From an uncultured Lachnospiraceae bacterium (GTDB lineage Bacteria; Bacillota; Clostridia; Lachnospirales; Lachnospiraceae): a stretch of 59,391 nt of DNA. Position 1 is the stretch's first letter. Every line of letters begins with the position of its first letter. The stretch is from contig CANOEC010000026.1 of assembly GCA_947564735.1 (NCBI GenBank), positions 1-59,391 on the forward strand. The letters are read 5' to 3'. A program made the position numbers and the translations under genes. The notes under the pieces are model-generated. The model made no database searches and was not told the DNA's origin. It worked only from the letters and a program-made list of their open reading frames with translations. Below, piece after piece: positions 41,986 through 50,987 of this stretch.

Positions 41986-44631
41986 ATGGCAGAACTTACT
42001 CCGATGATGCAGCAGTATCTGGAAACAAAAAAAGAATATGAAGACTGTATCCTCCTGTATCGTCTTGGTGATTTCTACGAGATGTTTTATGAGGATGCAT
42101 TGTTAGCTTCCAAGGAATTAGAGATTACTTTGACGGGCAAGAATTGCGGGCAGGAAGAGCGGGCGCCGATGTGCGGCGTACCCCATCACGCATTGGAAGG
42201 ATACTTGAGCAAGCTGGTATCCAAAGGACACAAAGTAGCCATCTGCGAACAGATGGAGGATCCGAAGCAGGCGAAGGGGATTGTGAAGCGCGAAGTGGTC
42301 CGTATTGTGACTCCCGGCACAAATTTAAACGTGCAGGCGCTTGAGGAAAGTAAAAATAATTATCTGATGTGTGTTGTCTACTTTCCGGGTAAAACAGGGA
42401 TTTCTATTGCAGATGTTACAACCGGCGATTACTATCTGACGGAGGTGGATGACATCCGTAAATTACAGGATGAAGTCAACAAGTATGTGCCTTCCGAGAT
42501 TATCTGCAACGAGCAGTTCTGCGTCAGCGGCTACGATACGGACGAATTAAAGAGCCGCCTTGGCGTGACACTCTATTCCCTCGCATCCCACTATTTTGAT
42601 GAGGAGCACTGCCGCCGATGCCTGATGAAGCATTTCCATGTGAATACGCTTGCCGGACTCGGAATAGAAGATTTTCCCACGGGGCTTATTGCGGCGGGCG
42701 CGCTGTTACAATATCTGTATGAGACACAGAAGACGCAGCTTGAGCATTTTACGCATATTTATCCCTACGTGACGAGCAAATACATGCTTTTAGACAGCGC
42801 CACAAGAAGAAATCTGGAATTGTCGGAAACGCTCCGCGAGAAGCAGAAAAAGGGTTCTCTTCTAGGTGTGCTCGATAAGACGAAGACCGCTATGGGCGGA
42901 CGTCTTCTGCGTAAATACATTGAGCAGCCGCTCATTGACAGGGAGAAAATAGAACAGCGTCTTGATGCAGTGGAGATGTTTTGTCAAAAAAGTGTGGACA
43001 GGGACGAACTGCGTGAGTATCTGAATGCCATTTACGATCTGGAACGTCTGCTTGGCAAAGTAAGCTATAAGACAGCAAACCCAAGAGATTTGATTGCGCT
43101 TCGCAATTCACTTGCCATGCTGCCATCCATTAAGACTGTACTGGATGACTTTCATGCGGCGCTCATTTCAAAAATGAACGACCATATCGACGGTCTGGAA
43201 GATATTTATCAGTTAATTAACGATTCTATTATAGAGGAACCGCCGATTTCCATCCGGGACGGAGGCATTATCAGACAAGGGTTCAACGAAACGATTGATT
43301 CCCTTCGCAGTGCAAAGACGGACGGAAAAAACTGGCTGGCGGCGCTGGAAGAAGAGGATCGTGAACGTACCGGCATCAAAAATTTGAAAATCAAATATAA
43401 CAAAGTATTCGGGTATTATTTCGAGGTAACCAATTCTTACAAGAATCTTGTTCCCGAAGACTATATACGCAAGCAGACGCTTGCGAATGCGGAGCGGTAT
43501 ACGACGCCGCGGCTTAAGCAGCTGGAGGATTCCATTCTGAATGCAGAGGATAAGCTTTCCACGCTGGAATATGATATGTTCTGTGAAGTCAGGGATACGA
43601 TCACCGCCCAGATAGAGCGCATCCAGCGGACCGCACGGGCAATTGCAAAGCTGGACGTCTTTACGTCACTTTCCTATGTGGCGGAGCGCAATCAATATGT
43701 CCGCCCATCCCTCAACGAAAAGGGTATCATTGACATCAAAGACGGAAGGCATCCCGTAGTGGAGCAGATGATTCACAATGATATGTTTATCTCAAACGAT
43801 ACCTATCTGGACAACCAGAAGCATTGTATCGCCGTGATAACAGGTCCGAATATGGCGGGAAAGTCCACCTATATGCGGCAGACCGCCCTGATTGTCCTGC
43901 TGGCGCAGATAGGCTCTTTTGTTCCGGCGAAAAAAGCGAATATCGGTATTGTAGACCATATTTTTACGCGCGTAGGCGCTTCGGACGACCTTGCCAGCGG
44001 TCAATCAACTTTTATGGTAGAAATGAATGAGGTGGCGAACATTCTGCGAAACGCTACGTCCAACAGCCTGCTCGTGTTAGATGAAATCGGCAGGGGAACG
44101 TCCACCTTTGACGGCTTAAGCATTGCGTGGGCGGTGATAGAACACATCAGCAACCGCAAGCTTCTGGGGGCAAAGACACTGTTTGCCACCCATTACCATG
44201 AGCTGACAGAACTGGAAGACAAGATGGATAATGTCAACAATTATTGCATTGCCGTCAAGGAGAAAGGCGACGATATCGTGTTCCTTCGCAAAATTGTGAA
44301 GGGCGGAGCGGATAAAAGTTACGGGATTCAGGTGGCAAAGCTTGCCGGGGTTCCGGATATGGTTATCGACCGTGCCAAGGAAATCGTGGAGCAGTTGAGC
44401 GATAACGATATTATAGAGAAAATACAGAATATTGAAGTAAATATGAAGAGCGAGAAACGCAGACCGGTGAAATATGACGAGGTGGACATGGAACAGATGT
44501 CGCTCTTCGACACGGTGAAAGACGAAGATATTATCAAAGAACTGCAGGAAATCGACGTTGGAAACCTGACGCCGGTCGATGCGCTCAATACGTTATATCG
44601 ACTTCAAAATAAGCTGAAAAATCGTTGGTAA
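41986..44631 (+). CDS. mutS: DNA mismatch repair protein MutS
   Basis: A complete 881-residue MutS. The mismatch-wedge motif GDFYEMFYEDA is near residue 30. The connector and lever domains follow, and the ATPase begins near residue 615: Walker A TGPNMAGKSTYMRQT, DDLASGQSTFMVEMNE, Walker B LLVLDEIGRGTSTFDG, and ATHYHELTELE. The C-terminal tail includes MEQMSLFDTVKDED and the short VDALNTLYRLQNKL end. It recognises mispaired bases and recruits MutL, encoded 200 bases downstream. A 74-bp tandem repeat starts at its stop codon. Confidence 0.98.
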   Translation: MAELTPMMQQYLETKKEYEDCILLYRLGDFYEMFYEDALLASKELEITLTGKNCGQEERAPMCGVPHHALEGYLSKLVSKGHKVAICEQMEDPKQAKGIVKREVVRIVTPGTNLNVQALEESKNNYLMCVVYFPGKTGISIADVTTGDYYLTEVDDIRKLQDEVNKYVPSEIICNEQFCVSGYDTDELKSRLGVTLYSLASHYFDEEHCRRCLMKHFHVNTLAGLGIEDFPTGLIAAGALLQYLYETQKTQLEHFTHIYPYVTSKYMLLDSATRRNLELSETLREKQKKGSLLGVLDKTKTAMGGRLLRKYIEQPLIDREKIEQRLDAVEMFCQKSVDRDELREYLNAIYDLERLLGKVSYKTANPRDLIALRNSLAMLPSIKTVLDDFHAALISKMNDHIDGLEDIYQLINDSIIEEPPISIRDGGIIRQGFNETIDSLRSAKTDGKNWLAALEEEDRERTGIKNLKIKYNKVFGYYFEVTNSYKNLVPEDYIRKQTLANAERYTTPRLKQLEDSILNAEDKLSTLEYDMFCEVRDTITAQIERIQRTARAIAKLDVFTSLSYVAERNQYVRPSLNEKGIIDIKDGRHPVVEQMIHNDMFISNDTYLDNQKHCIAVITGPNMAGKSTYMRQTALIVLLAQIGSFVPAKKANIGIVDHIFTRVGASDDLASGQSTFMVEMNEVANILRNATSNSLLVLDEIGRGTSTFDGLSIAWAVIEHISNRKLLGAKTLFATHYHELTELEDKMDNVNNYCIAVKEKGDDIVFLRKIVKGGADKSYGIQVAKLAGVPDMVIDRAKEIVEQLSDNDIIEKIQNIEVNMKSEKRRPVKYDEVDMEQMSLFDTVKDEDIIKELQEIDVGNLTPVDALNTLYRLQNKLKNRW

Positions 44632-44778
44632 CACAAGAAAATCTGCTTTGCAGATTATCTTGGGAAGAACCTTCGGTTCTTCCACATTTGTTGAAATTCC
44701 TATTACACAGGAAAATCTGCTTTGCAGATTATCTTGGGAAGAACCTTCGGTTCTTCCACATTTGTTGAAATTCCTATT
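44631..44778 (+). repeat. Two 74-bp tandem repeats of double hairpins between mutS and mutL (family B)
   Basis: 44631-44704 and 44705-44778 differ at one base. Each unit contains AATCTGC-TTT-GCAGATT and GGAAGAACC-TTC-GGTTCTTCC followed by a GAAATTCCTATT tail. The first unit begins on the last base of the mutS stop codon. No T run follows, so a simple terminator is unlikely. Confidence 0.92.
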
Positions 44779-44830
44779 ACATGAAAAAGAAAGTCCGGCA
44801 AGATGAGGCGGGGAAAGAGGAAAGACTGGC

Positions 44831-46732
44831 ATGGCTGCTATCAATGTTTTAAATCATCAGACAATCGATAAAATTGCCGCCGGAGAGGTGGTTGAGCGTC
44901 CTTTAAGCGTTGTCAAGGAGCTGGTGGAAAATGCCATTGATGCCGGAGCGGACGCTGTGACCGTGGAAATTAAGGATGGCGGCACCAGTCTCATCCGGGT
45001 AACCGACAACGGAAGCGGCATCGAAAAGACGCAAATCCGAAATGCATTCCTGCGTCATGCCACCAGCAAAATCACTTCCGCTGAGGATTTGACCAGTCTG
45101 GTCACTCTTGGCTTCCGCGGAGAAGCGCTGGCAAGTATCGCGGCTGTCTCTATGGTGGAACTGATTTCCAAGACACCGCAGGAACTCACAGGTATTCGGT
45201 ATGTGATAGAGGGCGGTGTTGAAAAGGAGGAAGAGGAAATTGGCGCACCCGACGGAACGACCGTTCTGGTACGCAGTCTTTTCTACAATACGCCCCCGCG
45301 CAGAAAATTCCTAAAACAGCCGCAGACAGAAGGCTCCTATGTGGCTGACCTGATGGAGCATCTCGCCATGTCCAATCCCGGCGTATCCTTCAAATTTGTC
45401 ATGAATGGTCAGACGAAATTCTATACGACGGGAAATCGGGACTTACACGAAATTGTTTACCGTATCTACGGCAGGGAAATATCCGCCCAGCTGATTCCTT
45501 TTCATTCCCGTGAAAACGGTGTGGAAATTGAGGGGCTTTTAGGGAAACCGGTCATTAACCGGGCAAACCGCAGTTATGAGATTTTCTATGTCAACGGCAG
45601 ATATATCAAAAGCACCTTAATCAGCAAGGCGATTGAAGAGGGATACCGCACCTATCTGATGCAGCACAAATTTCCTTTCTGCGTACTGCATTTTCAGATT
45701 GATGCAGACAGAATTGACGTAAATGTCCATCCGACCAAAATGGAAGTACGGATTGCTGACGAACCGTTGTTCTATGATATGGTCAAAAATGCGATTTATC
45801 AGGCTTTGCACGAAACGGAAATGATTCCCGAAGTTACGCTTACGAAAAAGGAAGCGCACCGGGGCGGACCGGAATCCGCCATGCAATCCTGCCCGGAACC
45901 TTTTGAGCGCAGCCGCATTGCCACAGAGGAGATGAAGAAGACCATTTCATCTGCACAGCAGTCTGCATGTGACCGGGTGCAGGAACCGAACGCATATTAT
46001 GTGTCAAAAGAAGGTATGCAAAACCAACACGTTATGCAGGCAGAACCTGTGGCAGCGGATATCGTAACACCGCCAGCAGGAACACCGTCTGTCGTAACAC
46101 CGGTGCAGATGGAATTATTTGAAGATAAGATTTTGTCGGCAAAGGCAAGGGTGCGCTATCAGATGCTTGGACAATTATTCGATACCTACTGGCTGATTTC
46201 TTATGAGGATAAGCTGCTGATTGTTGACCAGCATGCTGCCCATGAAAAAGTAAAATATGAACGGCTTATGAAGCATTTTAAGGAACATGATATCGTTTCA
46301 CAGACCTTGGTTCCGCCCATCATCGTGACCATGAGCGGAAGAGAAAAAGAATGCTATGTAAGGCATGCCAATGATTTTGCGGCGCTGGGCTTTGTGATCG
46401 AGGAATTTGGCGGCAACGAGTATGCCATCCGCGGCGTTCCGCTTGATTTGTACGGTTACGGCGAGAAAGAGTTCTTTCATGAGATATTGGATGAACTTTC
46501 AGCAGAAAATGTAACGGGCACCCCGGAGGGGATTCGTATCCGCATTGCGACAATGGCATGCAAGGCCGCAGTAAAAGGCAATATGCGGATGAGCAGGCAG
46601 GAAGCGGAGCAGTTGATTGACGAACTGCTGACACTTGAGAATCCCTATCATTGTCCACACGGACGACCTACCGTCATTTCCATGTCAAAATATGAGCTTG
46701 AGAAGAAATTTAAGAGGATTGTGACATCATGA
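44831..46732 (+). CDS. mutL: DNA mismatch repair protein MutL
   Basis: A 633-residue MutL. The GHKL ATPase motifs are KELVENAIDAGADAV, VTDNGSGIEK, LRHATSKI and TLGFRGEALASIAAVS. The linker at about residues 335-425 is low in conservation. The C-terminal endonuclease domain has DQHAAHEKVKYE (from Asp466), with CKAAVKGNMRMS and CPHGRPTVISM, so it should be a nicking MutL as in bacteria without MutH. GAGGAAAG precedes ATG 44831. The stop overlaps the miaA start by four bases. Confidence 0.97.
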   Translation: MAAINVLNHQTIDKIAAGEVVERPLSVVKELVENAIDAGADAVTVEIKDGGTSLIRVTDNGSGIEKTQIRNAFLRHATSKITSAEDLTSLVTLGFRGEALASIAAVSMVELISKTPQELTGIRYVIEGGVEKEEEEIGAPDGTTVLVRSLFYNTPPRRKFLKQPQTEGSYVADLMEHLAMSNPGVSFKFVMNGQTKFYTTGNRDLHEIVYRIYGREISAQLIPFHSRENGVEIEGLLGKPVINRANRSYEIFYVNGRYIKSTLISKAIEEGYRTYLMQHKFPFCVLHFQIDADRIDVNVHPTKMEVRIADEPLFYDMVKNAIYQALHETEMIPEVTLTKKEAHRGGPESAMQSCPEPFERSRIATEEMKKTISSAQQSACDRVQEPNAYYVSKEGMQNQHVMQAEPVAADIVTPPAGTPSVVTPVQMELFEDKILSAKARVRYQMLGQLFDTYWLISYEDKLLIVDQHAAHEKVKYERLMKHFKEHDIVSQTLVPPIIVTMSGREKECYVRHANDFAALGFVIEEFGGNEYAIRGVPLDLYGYGEKEFFHEILDELSAENVTGTPEGIRIRIATMACKAAVKGNMRMSRQEAEQLIDELLTLENPYHCPHGRPTVISMSKYELEKKFKRIVTS

Positions 46733-47751
46733 AGCAGACTGACAGACCGGAAGCGCAGATACATGAGAAACCACCGTTAGTTGTTCTGACCGGTCCTACG
46801 GCGGTTGGAAAATCGGAATTGTCCGTGGAACTTGCCAAACGGATTGGCGGGGAAATCATTTCGGCGGATTCCATGCAGGTATACCGTCATATGGATATCG
46901 GTTCCGCCAAAATCAAGCCGGAGCAGATGGGAGGCATCAGGCATCATCTGATTGATGTCCTTGAACCGACACAGGAGTTTCATGTCGTTACTTTTCAGAA
47001 GATGGCAAAGACCGCCATCAACGATATTTATGCGAGGGGACATATCCCGATCGTTGCCGGCGGCACCGGTTTTTATATACAGGCGCTTTTGTATGACATA
47101 GACTTTACAAAGAACGATGAAGATACGGCACTCAGAACACGGCTGGAGCAGATTGCCAAGGAGCAGGGAAACGAGGCGCTTTATCAAAGGCTTCAGCAGA
47201 TTGACCCGGAATCCTGTGAAATCATTCATGCCAACAACGTAAAACGGGTTATCCGGGCGATTGAATTTTATGAGAAGACCGGTATGAAAATATCGGAGCA
47301 TAACAAGAGGCAGCGCCAAAACAGCTCTCCCTATCGTTTTGCCTATTTTGTGTTGAATGACGACAGGGCAAAGCTTTATGAAAGGATTGACGCGCGGGTT
47401 GACACCATGATAGCGCAGGGGCTGGTCGAAGAGGTGGCAAAGCTTATGCAGCATGGCTGTACGAGGGACATGGTTTCGATGCAGGGACTCGGATACAAGG
47501 AAATCATCGATTATCTGGAAGGACGGTCCACTCTGGAAGAAGCCGTCTATCTGATTAAGCGTGATACAAGGCATTTTGCGAAGAGACAGCTTACTTGGTT
47601 TCGTAGGGAACGCGACGTTATCTGGGTAGAAAAGCCGGAAGTCGATTATGACAAAAAACTGATTCAGGAAATGATTCTTCAGTTTCTCATTTCTGCGTTA
47701 TCTGATAAGGCAATCATCCCCATGGAACCAACCACATCTAAGCTGAGCTGA
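46729..47751 (+). CDS. miaA: tRNA dimethylallyltransferase MiaA
   Basis: A 340-residue transferase that puts a dimethylallyl group on A37 of tRNA, the substrate of MiaB. It has the P-loop VVLTGPTAVGKSELSVELAK, the DSMQVYRHMDIGSAKI segment, VAGGTGFYIQALLYD, and the C-terminal MVSMQGLGYKEIIDYLEG and KRQLTWFRRER. It overlaps mutL by ATGA and is translationally coupled to it. The C-terminus runs about 20 residues past the usual end. A repeat-derived leader for the next gene starts at its stop. Confidence 0.97.
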   Translation: MKQTDRPEAQIHEKPPLVVLTGPTAVGKSELSVELAKRIGGEIISADSMQVYRHMDIGSAKIKPEQMGGIRHHLIDVLEPTQEFHVVTFQKMAKTAINDIYARGHIPIVAGGTGFYIQALLYDIDFTKNDEDTALRTRLEQIAKEQGNEALYQRLQQIDPESCEIIHANNVKRVIRAIEFYEKTGMKISEHNKRQRQNSSPYRFAYFVLNDDRAKLYERIDARVDTMIAQGLVEEVAKLMQHGCTRDMVSMQGLGYKEIIDYLEGRSTLEEAVYLIKRDTRHFAKRQLTWFRRERDVIWVEKPEVDYDKKLIQEMILQFLISALSDKAIIPMEPTTSKLS

Positions 47752-47807
47752 CGCCGTTGGCATCAGCCCCGGACATCGCAGGCTGAGAAAGGAGCATGGT
47801 TATAAAA
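47752..47807 (+). repeat. Repeat-derived leader with ribosome binding site (family A, partial copy)
   Basis: From GACGCCGTTGGCATCAG to the start codon this matches the 3' half of the leader before minD (56060-56118), sharing ACATCGCAGGCTGAGAAAGG and GTTATAAA. The GGTTGAA stem is missing; the repeat begins directly after the miaA stop codon. Confidence 0.75.
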
Positions 47808-49100
47808 ATGATTGATTTAAGTGAACAGTACAGACAATTCGGAATCTCTGAGGAGGTATACCGGTTTGGAGAAACGATTCTCGACTCCTTAAAACAAAGA
47901 TTTCAACAGATTGATGAAGTTGCAGAGTATAACCAGTTGAAGGTTATCCGCGCCATGCAGGAATGTCATGTCAGCGAGGCGTGTCTTCTGGGGACAACGG
48001 GGTACGGATATAATGATTTGGGAAGAGATACGCTGGAAAAGGTCTATGCCGCCCTGTTTCATACGCAGGACGCACTGGTACGCCCGCAGATTACATGCGG
48101 TACCCATGCGCTTGCACTTGCCTTAATGAGCAATCTGCGTCCGGGAGACGAACTGTTATCCCCGGTAGGAAAACCCTATGATACGCTAGAGGAAGTCATC
48201 GGCATCAGACCTTCCAAGGGATCGCTCAAAGAATACGGCATCTCTTACAGACAGGTTGACCTTCTCTCGGACGGCTCCTTTGACTATGATAACATACGCG
48301 CCGCCATAGGCGACAGGACACGGCTCGTTACCATTCAGCGTTCCAAGGGCTATCAGACAAGACCGACGCTGTCGGTTTCGCGCATCGGCGAACTGATACA
48401 CTTTATCAAAAAAATCCGTCCCGATATCATCTGTATGGTAGACAACTGCTACGGCGAATTTGTGGAAACAATCGAGCCGACCGACGTGGGCGCCGATATG
48501 GTGGTCGGTTCCCTGATTAAAAATCCGGGCGGCGGACTTGCCCCCATCGGCGGTTATATTGCCGGCAGGAAAGAATGTGTGGAAAATGCAGCTTACAGAC
48601 TGACCTCGCCGGGACTTGGTAAAGAGGTCGGCGCATCGCTTGGTATCCTTTCGTCCTTTTATGAAGGACTCTTTCTTGCGCCTACTGTGACGGCAGGTGC
48701 ACTCAAGGGCGCAATTTTTGCAGCAAATATTTATGAGAAACTCGGATTTCCTGTCGTGCCGGACGGTGCGGAGAGCAGACATGACATCATACAGGCAGTT
48801 ACATTCGGTTCTCCCGAAGGAGTGACAGCGTTTTGCCAAGGCATTCAGGCAGCGGCGCCCGTGGATAGCTTTGTGACGCCGGAGCCGTGGGATATGCCCG
48901 GCTATGACTCACAGGTCATTATGGCGGCGGGAGCTTTTGTGTCCGGTTCTTCCATTGAGCTGAGCGCCGACGGACCGATTGCGCCGCCCTATGCCGTGTA
49001 TTTTCAGGGCGGTCTGACGTTTCCCCATGCTAAACTTGGAATCTTAAAGACGCTTCAGAATCTGGTTGACAAACAGATTGTCAAAAGAAACTTTTCTTAA
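47808..49100 (+). CDS. PLP-dependent methionine gamma-lyase / aluminium-resistance family protein
   Basis: A 430-residue fold-type I PLP enzyme of the YnbB/aluminium-resistance family. It has GTTGYGYNDLGRDTLEKVYA, QITCGTHALALALMSNLRPG, the DNCYGEFVETIEPTDVGADM region with the cofactor Asp, and the lysine in VVGSLIKNPGGGLAPIGGY. Members are annotated as methionine gamma-lyase-like; the true substrate is not settled. I prefer ATG 47808 because the same leader before minD lacks the upstream ATG and places the start at this spacing. ATG 47796 (four codons longer) is possible. It commonly follows miaA in Firmicutes. Confidence 0.9.
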   Translation: MIDLSEQYRQFGISEEVYRFGETILDSLKQRFQQIDEVAEYNQLKVIRAMQECHVSEACLLGTTGYGYNDLGRDTLEKVYAALFHTQDALVRPQITCGTHALALALMSNLRPGDELLSPVGKPYDTLEEVIGIRPSKGSLKEYGISYRQVDLLSDGSFDYDNIRAAIGDRTRLVTIQRSKGYQTRPTLSVSRIGELIHFIKKIRPDIICMVDNCYGEFVETIEPTDVGADMVVGSLIKNPGGGLAPIGGYIAGRKECVENAAYRLTSPGLGKEVGASLGILSSFYEGLFLAPTVTAGALKGAIFAANIYEKLGFPVVPDGAESRHDIIQAVTFGSPEGVTAFCQGIQAAAPVDSFVTPEPWDMPGYDSQVIMAAGAFVSGSSIELSADGPIAPPYAVYFQGGLTFPHAKLGILKTLQNLVDKQIVKRNFS

Positions 49101-49113
49101 ATTTTGCCAAATT

Positions 49114-49143
49114 TTGTATACATCAAAATGCGGTTGTGATAAA
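49114..49143 (+). promoter_or_regulatory. Candidate promoter for the radC-mre cluster
   Basis: TTGTAT (49114-49119) and GATAAA (49138-49143) are 18 bases apart, about 80 bases before radC. The match is moderate, but this 121-base gap is the only sizeable one before the mre genes. Confidence 0.4.
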
Positions 49144-49221
49144 ATGAGCGTTGGAAAGAATTTACGTTTTCCGTCTTTGCCCGTCGTTTAAGGAGAGAGA
49201 AGCTGTCGGGAAAGAGATTGA

Positions 49222-49971
49222 ATGAAATCAGACAAGTATGAGAACAATGAGTATTATAGGATGCAGAATCTTCCATATGAGAAATTTATTTCCTATGGAA
49301 GTCAGTCACTTACCGATTCGGAGCTGCTGGCAATTCTTTTGCGGACCGGTACGAAGGGGATAAATGTGCGCAAGCTTGCCGAGACTGTGCTCGCAAAATC
49401 GGCTCGCTATGGCAATGGACTGCTTGGGCTTTATCATGTTCCGCTCAAAGAATTACAGCAGATTGACGGTATCGGCAAAGTGAAGGCGATTCAGCTGAAA
49501 ACCGTCGCAGAGCTCTGCACCAGAATGGCGCAGGCAAAGGCGAAAAGGAATCTGTCCTTTCATAGCCCAAAGTCCGTGGCGGAATATTATATGGAACGCT
49601 TCCGGCACGAGAATGTTGAGCATATCATGCTTCTTCTTTTTGATTCCGGGCTGCATCTGATTGAAGAAAGCATTCTTTCTAAAGGAACCGTCAATGCCTC
49701 GCTGGTATCGCCGAGAGAAGTGTTCATACATGCTCTACAGGCGCAGGCGGCAGGCATTATGCTGCTGCACAATCATCCCGGAGGCAATCCGATTCCCAGT
49801 GACAACGACATCAGGGTTACGGAACGCATCGAGCAGATTGGCATGTTGACGGATATACCGCTTTATGACCATATTATTCTTGGAGACAATCAGTATTTTA
49901 GCTTTCAAGAAAGTAGATTAATGGCGCAGGCGCCATATTCCGGGAGTGTAATACAAGAAAGAGAGGGGTAG
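49222..49971 (+). CDS. radC: DNA repair protein RadC (JAB/MPN domain)
   Basis: A 249-residue RadC family protein. The N-terminal helix-hairpin-helix part reads LPYEKFISYGSQSLTDSELL with QQIDGIGKVKAIQLK. The C-terminal JAB1/MPN metalloprotease-like domain has SPREVFIHAL and the metal motif LLHNHPGGNPIPSDND. The family name comes from a repair phenotype now in doubt, so the biochemical role is uncertain. In Firmicutes radC commonly stands before mreB, as here (five bases apart). Confidence 0.93.
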   Translation: MKSDKYENNEYYRMQNLPYEKFISYGSQSLTDSELLAILLRTGTKGINVRKLAETVLAKSARYGNGLLGLYHVPLKELQQIDGIGKVKAIQLKTVAELCTRMAQAKAKRNLSFHSPKSVAEYYMERFRHENVEHIMLLLFDSGLHLIEESILSKGTVNASLVSPREVFIHALQAQAAGIMLLHNHPGGNPIPSDNDIRVTERIEQIGMLTDIPLYDHIILGDNQYFSFQESRLMAQAPYSGSVIQEREG

Positions 49972-49976
49972 CTGCC

Positions 49977-50987
49977 TTGGCTAACAATGCATTTGGAATT
50001 GATTTAGGTACGAGTAATATCAAAATATATAACCGCGCGGATGATGAGGTTTTTGTAGAAAAAAACATGATTGCCATCGAGAACAAACGAAATCTGTTCG
50101 CATATGGCGACTCGGCTTTCGAGATGTATGAGAAAGCGCCCAGCAACATCAGTATTACTTATCCGCTCAGCAACGGTGTGATTGCAGATATCCAGAACAT
50201 GGAGATGTTGATTAAGTATTTTATGGGCGATTTGATGAAGAACAATATCCGACCGGCAGATTATTATATTGCCGTGCCGTGGGATGTGACCGAAGTAGAA
50301 AAGAGAGCTTTTAAAGACTTGATTAAGGAGTCAAATGTCAAGGCAAAGAAAGTTATGGTGGTGGATAAGGCCGTTGCCGACGGGCTTGGTCTTGGTATTG
50401 ATGTCAAGAATTCCCAAGGTGTCCTAGTCGTCAATGTCGGATTTGACACCACGGAAATATCGATTCTTTCCCTCGGCGGTATTGTGTTAAGCCGTCTGAT
50501 AAAGGTTGGCGGACGCAAATTCGACGAGGCAATCAAGGCGGCAATCCGCCGGGAATACAGTCTGATTATCGGCGGCAAAACGGCGGAAGTTGTCAAGACG
50601 TCTTTGCTTGATTTGGAAGAACAGCGCCTCGGTGCGCTTGTATACGGCAGGGATATCGTAACCGGGCTTCCGGTGGAAAGAGAGATTCCTACGGCACTGG
50701 TAGACGACTGTCTGACGGAGCATTTTAATACCATTATAGATAATATTAAGGTTATCTTGGAGCGTACCCCTCCGGAGCTTGCCGCAGATATTTACCGCCA
50801 CGGCATCTACCTGACCGGCGGCGCTTCACAGGTGAGCAAGCTTGCCGGACTGATAAGCAAAGGAACAGGACTGAATGTTAACGTATCGGAGAACCCGATG
50901 ACAAGCGTTGCGCTGGGACTTGCAAAAATCATCAACGATGAAAATTATAAAACGGTAGCATATGCAATAGAAGGAATGAGTAAATGA
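49977..50987 (+). CDS. mreB: Rod-shape determining protein MreB (actin-like)
   Basis: A 336-residue actin-like ATPase that forms membrane filaments guiding cell-wall elongation. The nucleotide motifs are FGIDLGTSNIKIYNR, VNVGFDTTEISILSLGGIV and YLTGGASQVSKLAGLIS. It is diverged from standard MreB: it reads IAVPWDVTEVEKRAFKDLIK where vcVP.G.T.VE-R.A is usual, and the first Gly-Thr loop is slightly changed. TTG 49977 is the start, with GAGAGGGG upstream. It overlaps mreC by four bases. Confidence 0.92.
   Translation: MANNAFGIDLGTSNIKIYNRADDEVFVEKNMIAIENKRNLFAYGDSAFEMYEKAPSNISITYPLSNGVIADIQNMEMLIKYFMGDLMKNNIRPADYYIAVPWDVTEVEKRAFKDLIKESNVKAKKVMVVDKAVADGLGLGIDVKNSQGVLVVNVGFDTTEISILSLGGIVLSRLIKVGGRKFDEAIKAAIRREYSLIIGGKTAEVVKTSLLDLEEQRLGALVYGRDIVTGLPVEREIPTALVDDCLTEHFNTIIDNIKVILERTPPELAADIYRHGIYLTGGASQVSKLAGLISKGTGLNVNVSENPMTSVALGLAKIINDENYKTVAYAIEGMSK

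Noticed and set aside
44631-44778. Tandem repeat considered as a CRISPR array
   Set aside because: Only two 74-bp units that abut directly, with no unique spacers and no cas genes in the window.
46777-47574. 265-codon open frame on the minus strand opposite miaA
   Set aside because: It lies wholly inside the well-supported miaA gene, has no ribosome binding site or recognisable motif, and arises from that gene's codon pattern.
48186-48839. 217-codon minus-strand frame opposite the PLP enzyme
   Set aside because: It is the antisense of a conserved gene and is rich in Cys, Arg and His in a way typical of shadow frames.
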